NCBI GenBank assembly: GCA_002342505.1 | Contig: DDQB01000019.1 | Coordinates: 1 to 8,636 of the forward strand | Direction of reading: 5' to 3' | Origin: Acidaminococcaceae bacterium UBA2453 | GTDB taxonomy: Bacteria > Bacillota > Negativicutes > Acidaminococcales > Acidaminococcaceae | DNA length: 8,636 bases | In this document: positions 1 through 5,578 of the stretch, one piece after another | How the letters are laid out: every line of letters begins with the position of its first letter | Numbering within the stretch: the first letter of the stretch is position 1 | Position numbers and translations under genes: made by a program | Notes under the pieces: model-generated | Seen by the model: the letters and a program-made list of their open reading frames with translations, nothing else | Databases searched by the model: none | What the model was told of the DNA's origin: nothing

Positions 1-1
1 C

Positions 2-73
2 GCAATGGCAGATTTCTCGAACAGATACGTTAAAATGCTGGAACGAAGTATAACGGAGAGACAGACACAATAA
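2..73 (+). CDS. Possible 3' end of an upstream gene (partial)
   Basis: Reading frame 2 is open from the window edge to a TAA at 71-73 and would encode about 23 residues with a charged, plausible C-terminal composition (ending ERSITERQTQ). The other two plus frames also stay open for a short distance (stops at 31-33 and 51-53), so openness alone is weak support. No family is recognisable from so short a piece. It is listed because the strong promoter for the next gene begins about 125 bases later, which fits a gene ending here. Confidence 0.22.
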   Translation, partial: AMADFSNRYVKMLERSITERQTQ

Positions 74-93
74 CCTAAGTCTCATAATTATAG

Positions 94-170
94 AAATCAG
101 GCTCCGCACCCCGCATTACTACTGCATTTCAGCCTTGAGTTTGGTCGTTTTTCCGACCAGAGCCTGGTTT
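94..170. other. Base-paired intergenic segment upstream of alaS
   Basis: Positions 94-104 pair with 160-170 in an 11-bp helix (one G.T wobble; core CAGGCTC/GAGCCTG). Inside it, TGGTCG at 142-147 and CGACCA at 154-159 form a perfect 6-bp hairpin with a T-rich 6-base loop, directly abutting the outer helix. AGCCT also occurs at 131-135 and could pair instead with AGGCT at 99-103, so two folds compete. No T-run follows 170, so this is not a standard intrinsic terminator. It lies upstream of the predicted alaS promoter, so it would be transcribed only from an upstream start. It may be the 3' end of the preceding transcript, a small RNA, or chance. Confidence 0.35.
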
Positions 171-197
171 GGAACTTGGAAATTGAAATAGAATGGG

Positions 198-226
198 TTG
201 TAAACATGTGCTTGCTGTGGTATAAT
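198..226 (+). promoter_or_regulatory. alaS promoter (sigma-A type, extended -10)
   Basis: A perfect TATAAT at 221-226 is preceded by TGG at 218-220, an extended -10 (TGn). TTGTAA at 198-203 is a 4/6 match to the -35 consensus with an ideal 17-base spacer. Transcription would start near 233, leaving a leader of only about 55 bases before alaS. That is too short for a T-box or other large riboswitch. Confidence 0.75.
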
Positions 227-288
227 ATTTTGTAATTTTTTGTTTATAATGGTACAAAGTTTAGATAACCAAAAAGGAGAGAGAACAC

Positions 289-2910
289 ATGAAGTACATG
301 AGCGGGAATGAGATCCGCGAACGGTTTTTGAAATTTTTTGAAGAACGCGGGCATCTGCGTCTGCCCAGCGCGTCCCTGATTCCCCAGGACGATCCCACGC
401 TGTTATTGATTGGCGCCGGCATGGCTCCGTTTAAACCTTTCTTTACCGGCAAGATGAAGCCGCCTTCCCCCCGGGTGACCACCTGCCAGAAGTGCATCCG
501 CACCGGCGACATCGACGAGGTGGGCGACATGAGCCACCTGACCTTCTTTGAAATGCTGGGCAACTGGTCCCTGGGCGATTACTTCAAGAAGGAAATGATC
601 CCCTGGAGCTGGGAGTTCCTGACCAAAGAACTGGAACTGCCCGGCGATAAACTGTATATCACCATCCACACCAGCGATGACGAAGCTTACCAGATCTGGC
701 ACGACGTGGTGGGCATCCCGGATGAACGCATCATCCGCCTGGAAGACAACTTCTGGGAGATTGGCAGCGGCCCCTGCGGTCCCTGCTCCGAAATCCACAT
801 CGACCTGGGTCCGGAACGGGGCTGCGGCAAACCGGACTGCGGCCCGGACTGCGACTGCGGACGTTTCCTGGAGCTGTGGAACCTGGTATTCACCCAGTTC
901 AACCAAAACGAAGACGGCACCTACACGCCGCTGGAACATAAGAACATTGATACCGGCGCGGGGCTGGAACGTATCGCCTCTGTGCTGCAGGGCAAGCCTT
1001 CCAATTTTGAGACGGACCTGATTTTCCCCATCATTGAATATGCCTGCAAGGAAAGCGGCGTGGCCTACAACGCTTCGCCCAAAACCGACGTGTCCCTGAA
1101 GGTCATTGCAGACCATGCCCGCAGCCTGACATTTATGATCGGCGACGGTATCCTGCCTTCCAACCTGGGCCGGGGTTATATCCTGCGCCGGGTGCTGCGC
1201 CGTGCGGTGCGTCACGGACGCCTGCTGGGCATTGACCGTGAATTCCTGGGCGGCGCGGTGGATGTGGTGGTTTCCATGTACGGCGATCATTATCCGGAAA
1301 TCCGCGAGAAGCAGGATTATATTAAAAAGGTCATCCATATGGAAGAAAGCAGCTTCCTGAAGACCCTGAAGAGCGGCTGCGACATGCTGGACGCTGAAAT
1401 TGCGAAATTACAGGCAGAAGGAAAGACCGAGCTGGATGGCGCGGTGGCTTTTAGATTCTCTGATACCTTTGGCTTCCCCAAGGAGCTGACGGCTGAAATT
1501 CTGGATGAACACGGAATGACATTGGACGAACAGGGCTTCGCGGACGCGCTGGAAGTACAGCGCAAGATGGCCAGGGACGCCCGGGATGATAAAACCGGAC
1601 GCCCGGTTATTTACAACGACCGGGACCTGAACGCGGCAGAACTGAAAGTAGACGAATGCGCCCATTGCGGTAAGGTCATGAAAGTGTACCCGGCGGCAGA
1701 CGCGCAGCCGGTGGACGCAGTTTCCGACGGTAACGACGCGGCGGTGATCCTGGACGTGACCGGCTTCCATGCGGAAGGCGGCGGCCAGCTGGGCGATATT
1801 GGCGTAATCAAGGCCCCGGCCGGACTGATGCGCGTTACAAAAACGAAAAAGCTGCCTGACGGCGTAACGTATATGGCGGGGACCGTAGAAGAAGGAACCA
1901 TTGCTACAGGCGATGCAGTTACCTTTGAAGTGGACATGGCCCGCAAATCCGATATTGCCCGTAACCACACGGCGACGCATCTGCTGCAGGCTGCGTTGCG
2001 CCAGGTGCTGGGCGATCATGTAAACCAGGCCGGCAGCTATGTGGGCCCGGACCGTCTGCATTTTGACTTCTCCCATTTCTCCGCGGTAACGCCGGAAGAA
2101 CTGGCAAAGGTAGAAAAGATGGTCAATGAGCAGATCCTGGCGGCCAAGACTGTGACCTTTGAGGAAGTGCCCATTGAAGAAGCGAAAAAGCGCGGCGCCA
2201 TGGCTCTGTTTGGTGAAAAATACGGCGCGGTGGTGCGCGTGGTTACGGTTCCGGAGTTCTCCATGGAACTGTGCGGCGGCGTGCATGTAAACAACACGGC
2301 CCAGATCGGTCTGTTCAAAATCGTCAGTGAATCTTCCACCGGTGCGGGCGTGCGCCGCATTGAAGCGGTGACCGGTTTCGGCGCGCTGGAATATGTGGAA
2401 GGGCTGGAAAAGACCATCGGTAATGTGGCGGGCAAACTCCACTGCCGCACTACGGATGTGGAAGAACGTTTGGATGTGTTGGTTGCGGAAGCAAAAGAAG
2501 CAGGGCAGAAAGTAAAAGCGCTGGAAGCAAAAATGGCTGCGGCGGCAGCGTCGGACGCGGCGGATCAGGTGAAGGACGTGAAAGGCGTCAATGCGCTGGT
2601 ACAGAAGGTAAGCGTTTCTGATGTAAACGCGCTGCGTACCATGGGCGACCAGCTTCGCGACAAGACCTGCGGCGTGGTGGTGCTGGCTTCCGTATTCGAG
2701 AACGGCAAGATCGGTATTTTGGCTATGGCGCATAAAGATGCCGTTGCCAAAGGCATCCACTGCGGCAAGATCGTGAAAGAAGTGGCCACCCTGTGCGGCG
2801 GCGGCGGCGGCGGACGTCCGGACATGGCCCAGGCCGGCGGCAAGGACGCGGAAAAAGTGGACGAAGCGCTGCAGGCTGCCTGGGGCGTCATTGAAGGCCA
2901 GATTAAATAA
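289..2910 (+). CDS. alaS: Alanyl-tRNA synthetase
   Basis: This class II synthetase activates alanine and attaches it to tRNA-Ala in the cytoplasm; an editing site removes mischarged Ser or Gly. At 873 residues it has the normal full length. The catalytic domain (about 1-250) carries the family block TFFEMLGNWSLGDYF, a GPCGPCSE segment (C163, C166), a four-cysteine cluster (C179, C184, C188, C190) of the kind that may bind zinc, and NIDTGAGLERI. The tRNA-recognition region follows to about 460. The editing domain shows the zinc/active-site set H560-TAT-H564 and C662-GGV-H666. The C-terminal C-Ala domain contains C836 with six glycines, then RPDMAQAGG. The start at 289 has AAGGAG at 274-279, 9 bases upstream; a second ATG at 298 fits the usual family N-terminus but is 18 bases from that site. 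gltX follows after 89 bases with no clear terminator, so co-transcription is plausible. Confidence 0.98.
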   Translation: MKYMSGNEIRERFLKFFEERGHLRLPSASLIPQDDPTLLLIGAGMAPFKPFFTGKMKPPSPRVTTCQKCIRTGDIDEVGDMSHLTFFEMLGNWSLGDYFKKEMIPWSWEFLTKELELPGDKLYITIHTSDDEAYQIWHDVVGIPDERIIRLEDNFWEIGSGPCGPCSEIHIDLGPERGCGKPDCGPDCDCGRFLELWNLVFTQFNQNEDGTYTPLEHKNIDTGAGLERIASVLQGKPSNFETDLIFPIIEYACKESGVAYNASPKTDVSLKVIADHARSLTFMIGDGILPSNLGRGYILRRVLRRAVRHGRLLGIDREFLGGAVDVVVSMYGDHYPEIREKQDYIKKVIHMEESSFLKTLKSGCDMLDAEIAKLQAEGKTELDGAVAFRFSDTFGFPKELTAEILDEHGMTLDEQGFADALEVQRKMARDARDDKTGRPVIYNDRDLNAAELKVDECAHCGKVMKVYPAADAQPVDAVSDGNDAAVILDVTGFHAEGGGQLGDIGVIKAPAGLMRVTKTKKLPDGVTYMAGTVEEGTIATGDAVTFEVDMARKSDIARNHTATHLLQAALRQVLGDHVNQAGSYVGPDRLHFDFSHFSAVTPEELAKVEKMVNEQILAAKTVTFEEVPIEEAKKRGAMALFGEKYGAVVRVVTVPEFSMELCGGVHVNNTAQIGLFKIVSESSTGAGVRRIEAVTGFGALEYVEGLEKTIGNVAGKLHCRTTDVEERLDVLVAEAKEAGQKVKALEAKMAAAAASDAADQVKDVKGVNALVQKVSVSDVNALRTMGDQLRDKTCGVVVLASVFENGKIGILAMAHKDAVAKGIHCGKIVKEVATLCGGGGGGRPDMAQAGGKDAEKVDEALQAAWGVIEGQIK

Positions 2911-2943
2911 TTCCCGGATTCCGATTTTAGATTTTAAATATAG

Positions 2944-2978
2944 TTGCACAGCTGCAAACGGTCGTTACATCCGTTTGC
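2944..2978 (+). other. Two overlapping, mutually exclusive hairpins between alaS and gltX
   Basis: GCAAACGG at 2954-2961 and CCGTTTGC at 2971-2978 form a perfect 8-bp stem with a 9-base loop. TTGCA at 2944-2948 and TGCAA at 2953-2957 form a smaller 5-bp stem with loop CAGC, and share bases 2954-2957 with the larger one, so only one can form at a time. No T-run follows; the gltX ribosome binding site (TAGGAG, about 2986-2991) begins 7 bases downstream. The element may weakly terminate transcription, mark an RNA processing site or affect gltX translation. The pairing is seen in the sequence; the function is inference. Confidence 0.4.
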
Positions 2979-2999
2979 TATGAGATAGGAGTAGTAATC

Positions 3000-4478
3000 A
3001 TGAGTGAAGTTCGCGTACGTTTTGCCCCCAGTCCGACGGGCAATTTACATGTTGGCGGCGCCCGCACCTGCCTCTTCAACTGGCTCTTTGCCAGAAGCCA
3101 GGGCGGTAAGCTGGTGCTGCGTATTGAAGATACGGATCCGGCCCGGTTCCAGGAAGGTTCGGTAGGGCAGATCATCCGCAGTATGAAATGGCTGGGCCTG
3201 GACTGGGATGAAGGCCCGGAAGTGGGCGGTCCCTGTGAGCCCTATTATCAGTCCCAGCGTACGGAGATTTATCAGAAATACATTCAGCAGTTACTGGACG
3301 AAGGCAAGGCCTATTACTGCTTCTGCACGCCGGAAGAGCTGGAAGCACAGCGCGAGATCCAGCGGCAGCGGAAACAGCCCTTCCGTTATCCCCGTACCTG
3401 CCGCAATCTTTCCAAAGAGGAAGTGGAGCTCAGGCTGGCGGCAGGGGAACCTCATTCCATACGGTTCAAGATTCCCATGAAAGGGAACATGCGGGTGAGG
3501 GACCTCATTCACGGCCGTATGGATTTTGACCTGACCCAGTTTGACGATTTTGTCATTGCCAAGACCAACGGCACGCCTACCTATAATTTCGCCGTGGTCA
3601 TCGACGATCACCTGATGGGCATGACCCATGTGCTGCGGGCGGAAGAACACATTCCCAACACGCCGAAGCAGATCCTGCTGTATGAGGCACTGGGATTTGA
3701 AGTGCCCCAGTTCGGCCACATGTCCATGATCCTGGCCCCGGATCGCAGCAAGCTTTCCAAACGGCACGGCGCCCAGTCGGTGGAAGAGTTCCAGGCCATG
3801 GGCTACCTGCCGGAAGCGCTGCTGAATTACCTGACCCTGTTGGGGTGGTCCCCGGAAGGCAACCAGGAGATTATTACAAAAGAAGAAACCGTAAAGCAGT
3901 TTGACATGAACAAGATGTCCCACAAGGGCGCTGTGTATGATATTAAAAAGCTGTACTGGATCAACGGCCAGTACCTGCAGAGCCTGCCGCTGGAACGCAT
4001 CGTTAAGGATGTGAAACCGTTTATGGTGAAAGCGGGCCTGGTCACAGAAGAGTGGCTGCAGGATGAAGCGAACCTGAACTACCTGACCCATCTGGTAGAG
4101 GTCGTTCGCGTCCGCGTTAAGACGTTACAGGAGATCGCCGACGCTTCCACCTATTTCTTTAAAGATTTCGATACCTTTGATGAAAAAGGGGCGCGCAAGT
4201 TCTTTACAGAAGAAGGCGTCGCGCTGTTGAAAAAATGCCGGGAACAGGTTGCGGCGGCGCCGGCGGCAGAATTCAACGAAGCCGATCTGGAAAAACTGTA
4301 CAATGCTATTGCGGAAAAAGAAGGCGTGGCGTTGGGCAAGGTGATCCAGCCCAGCCGTCTGGCTTTGTCAGGCCGTACTGTAACGCCGGGCATGTTTGAT
4401 GTGATGACGCTGCTGGGAAAAGAGAAGACCCTGGAGCGGATGGATAAGGCGATCGCCTTTGCGGAAAAACAGGAATAA
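3000..4478 (+). CDS. gltX: Glutamyl-tRNA synthetase
   Basis: This class I synthetase attaches glutamate to tRNA-Glu. The 492-residue length is normal for the bacterial enzyme. The N-terminal Rossmann fold opens with APSPTGNLHVGGAR (residues 9-22), the HIGH-type ATP motif in the form HVGG. The second signature, KLSKR at 251-255 after DRS, is the KMSKS equivalent. C107-x-C109 and C134 resemble the zinc-binding insertion known in some bacterial GluRS; the fourth ligand is not obvious. The C-terminal anticodon-binding helical domain runs from about 325, including a QPSRLALSG-type segment near the end. Whether the enzyme is discriminating or also makes Glu-tRNA-Gln cannot be decided by eye; many Bacillota use the latter with GatCAB. 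The ribosome site TAGGAG lies 8 to 9 bases before the ATG. The long palindrome at 4484-4532 starts 5 bases after the stop. Confidence 0.98.
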   Translation: MSEVRVRFAPSPTGNLHVGGARTCLFNWLFARSQGGKLVLRIEDTDPARFQEGSVGQIIRSMKWLGLDWDEGPEVGGPCEPYYQSQRTEIYQKYIQQLLDEGKAYYCFCTPEELEAQREIQRQRKQPFRYPRTCRNLSKEEVELRLAAGEPHSIRFKIPMKGNMRVRDLIHGRMDFDLTQFDDFVIAKTNGTPTYNFAVVIDDHLMGMTHVLRAEEHIPNTPKQILLYEALGFEVPQFGHMSMILAPDRSKLSKRHGAQSVEEFQAMGYLPEALLNYLTLLGWSPEGNQEIITKEETVKQFDMNKMSHKGAVYDIKKLYWINGQYLQSLPLERIVKDVKPFMVKAGLVTEEWLQDEANLNYLTHLVEVVRVRVKTLQEIADASTYFFKDFDTFDEKGARKFFTEEGVALLKKCREQVAAAPAAEFNEADLEKLYNAIAEKEGVALGKVIQPSRLALSGRTVTPGMFDVMTLLGKEKTLERMDKAIAFAEKQE

Positions 4479-4483
4479 GTATC

Positions 4484-4532
4484 AGGGAAGCGCTGATTAA
4501 TTCGTACAAATTCATTTAATTAGTGCTTCCTT
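4484..4532 (+). repeat. Long imperfect palindrome, copy 1 of a dispersed intergenic repeat
   Basis: Positions 4486-4500 pair with 4516-4530 over 15 consecutive base pairs (13 Watson-Crick, 2 G.U in plus-strand RNA), extendable to 4484/4532, around a 15-base AT-rich loop. The left arm reads GGAAGCGCTGATTAA and the right arm TTAATTAGTGCTTCC. The reverse complement of 4486-4504 matches 8220-8238 at 18 of 19 positions, so this is a repeated element rather than a private hairpin. Only two Ts follow the stem before an A, so it is a poor intrinsic terminator, though it may stabilise the gltX 3' end. It could be a REP-like palindromic repeat, a small MITE, or an insertion sequence end remnant. No target-site duplication is evident. 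Confidence 0.7.
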
Positions 4533-4559
4533 AGAGGCCTTGTGTTATAAGGAGGACTC

Positions 4560-5423
4560 ATGAAAAAAATAGCAGGCGTATTGGCCGTTGCATCTTTGCT
4601 GTTCTGCCAGAGCGTGTTTGCAGATCAGCCGACTACCGTACTGACTGAGTTAAAGGGAGGCAAGCGTGTAACGGTGGAGCTGCCCGTCATTGACGGAGCC
4701 AATGATGAAGTCTTTCAGCAGTCTGCCAACCATTTGCTGGATAATGCGGCAGATGATGTGGCCAATAAAGCGGGCCGGCAGGGACGCGTTTCCTACGAAG
4801 TGACGCTGAATCGGCCAAGTCTGGTAAGCATCTTGCTGAAAGGAAGCAATGGCGGCAAGACCTATTATCGGGCTGTGAATGTTGATTTGACCAGCGGTCG
4901 TGAATTTACCCTGGACGACTTTTTCTTTGGCGGCGAGGAAAGGGAAAAGCTGCTGGGGGGGAAAATCGAAAACGTATTGTTCACGGAAGACGGCATTGCT
5001 GTCAGTAGTAAAAAAGGCGCGCCATATGAACAGAAGATCAGTTATGAGACATTGTTGCCGGTAGCGCGTATCGGAGAGATCGGAAGGCTGCTGACCGTGT
5101 GGAAGCTGACAGAAAACAGCCACGGCAAAATCCTGAATGTGAAACAGGGGGACCTGTTTGCTTTTAAACTGAATGCGAATCCCAGTACCGGATTCCAGTG
5201 GCTCCATACGATCAATGGCGGCGCGGAGAACGGTCTGCTGAAAACGGGAAGTTCGTTTATGATCCAGCATACGCAGCAGGCGCAGGTTGGGACACCGGGC
5301 ACGGAATTCCAGTTCTATGCGGCAAAAGTTCCGGGTACATATCAGTTGAATTTGAGTTATCAGCGTCCCTGGGAAAAGAATAAAGGGATCCGCGAATGTA
5401 ATGTGACTGTGGTTGTAAAATGA
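4560..5423 (+). CDS. Secreted protein with DUF3298/RsiV-like region and chagasin-like (I42) inhibitor domain
   Basis: The function is not established; the domains suggest an exported protein able to block papain-like cysteine proteases. Residues 1-21 form a Sec signal peptide (KK, a hydrophobic stretch to L14, probable cleavage after VFA at 21). C16 is not in a convincing lipobox, since F precedes it. Residues about 35-180 resemble DUF3298/RsiV-type extracytoplasmic regions, with the typical NVDLTSGREFTLDDFF at 107-122. Residues about 195-287 match inhibitor family I42: all three inhibitory loops are present, NPSTGF (207-212) followed by W214, VGTPGTE (243-249) and RPW (269-271). AAGGAGG at 4549-4555 sits only 4 bases before the ATG, close but usable. 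The gene follows gltX by 81 bases, mostly palindrome, and ends in a good terminator. No protease gene is visible nearby. Confidence 0.85.
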   Translation: MKKIAGVLAVASLLFCQSVFADQPTTVLTELKGGKRVTVELPVIDGANDEVFQQSANHLLDNAADDVANKAGRQGRVSYEVTLNRPSLVSILLKGSNGGKTYYRAVNVDLTSGREFTLDDFFFGGEEREKLLGGKIENVLFTEDGIAVSSKKGAPYEQKISYETLLPVARIGEIGRLLTVWKLTENSHGKILNVKQGDLFAFKLNANPSTGFQWLHTINGGAENGLLKTGSSFMIQHTQQAQVGTPGTEFQFYAAKVPGTYQLNLSYQRPWEKNKGIRECNVTVVVK

Positions 5424-5431
5424 ATCTGATA

Positions 5432-5468
5432 AAAAGCAGCATCGACTTTGTGCGGTGCTGCTTTTACT
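5432..5468 (+). terminator. Intrinsic terminator after the secreted inhibitor-like gene
   Basis: AAAAGCAGC at 5432-5440 pairs perfectly with GCTGCTTTT at 5457-5465. The helix continues inward to 5444/5453 (13 bp including one G.U), leaving an 8-base loop. The four Ts at 5462-5465, which pair with the leading As, then ACT, give a short U tract. It begins 8 bases after the stop codon. The A-run on the 5' side gives it some potential in the minus direction, but no minus-strand gene ends here. Confidence 0.8.
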
Positions 5469-5489
5469 GAATTTATGGATGTTGTTTCA

Positions 5490-5495
5490 TACAAT
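5490..5495 (+). promoter_or_regulatory. Weak candidate -10 for the U32 gene
   Basis: TACAAT is a 5/6 match to the -10 consensus and lies in the AT-rich stretch between the preceding terminator and the U32 gene, where a promoter is expected. The best -35 at a normal distance (CTGAAT, 5467-5472) is poor and there is no TGn extension. Choice of this hexamer is tentative. Confidence 0.3.
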
Positions 5496-5566
5496 ATTAC
5501 AGAATGAAGCGGGAAGTAACGCCGACAGGACGGGATGTTCCTGATTCCGCTGCCGGCCAGGTGAAA

Positions 5567-5571
5567 AGGAG
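5567..5571 (+). promoter_or_regulatory. Ribosome binding site that fixes the U32 gene start
   Basis: AGGAG, within AAAAGGAG, is 7 bases before the ATG at 5579. An in-frame ATG at 5504 would add 25 residues but has no Shine-Dalgarno sequence before it, and those residues do not look like the family N-terminus. The 5579 start is therefore preferred. Confidence 0.85.
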
Positions 5572-5578
5572 ACCGATT

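Noticed and set aside
245..250. Second TATAAT upstream of alaS as another promoter
   Set aside because: There is no -35 at a workable distance and no TGn extension; the transcript would start almost at the ribosome binding site.
1..288. tRNA or T-box RNA upstream of alaS
   Set aside because: No cloverleaf with a GGTTCGA-type T arm and no T-box core could be found on either strand.
1408..2949. Long open frame on the minus strand (513 codons) and other minus-strand frames inside alaS, gltX and the U32 gene
   Set aside because: They lie opposite well-recognised genes, their products are low-complexity with no family motifs, and they arise from the GC-rich codon pattern of the plus-strand genes.
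4605..4607. C16 of the exported protein as a lipoprotein cysteine
   Set aside because: The residue before it is Phe rather than Gly, Ala or Ser, and a better signal peptidase I site (VFA) follows at residue 21.
5521..5557. Short pairings in the U32 leader (CAGGA/TCCTG and GCCG/CGGC) as a riboswitch
   Set aside because: The stems are only 4-5 bp with no recognisable conserved core; such pairings are expected by chance.
5504..5578. N-terminal extension of the U32 protein from ATG 5504
   Set aside because: No ribosome binding site precedes it and the 25 extra residues do not resemble the family, whereas ATG 5579 has AGGAG 7 bases upstream.
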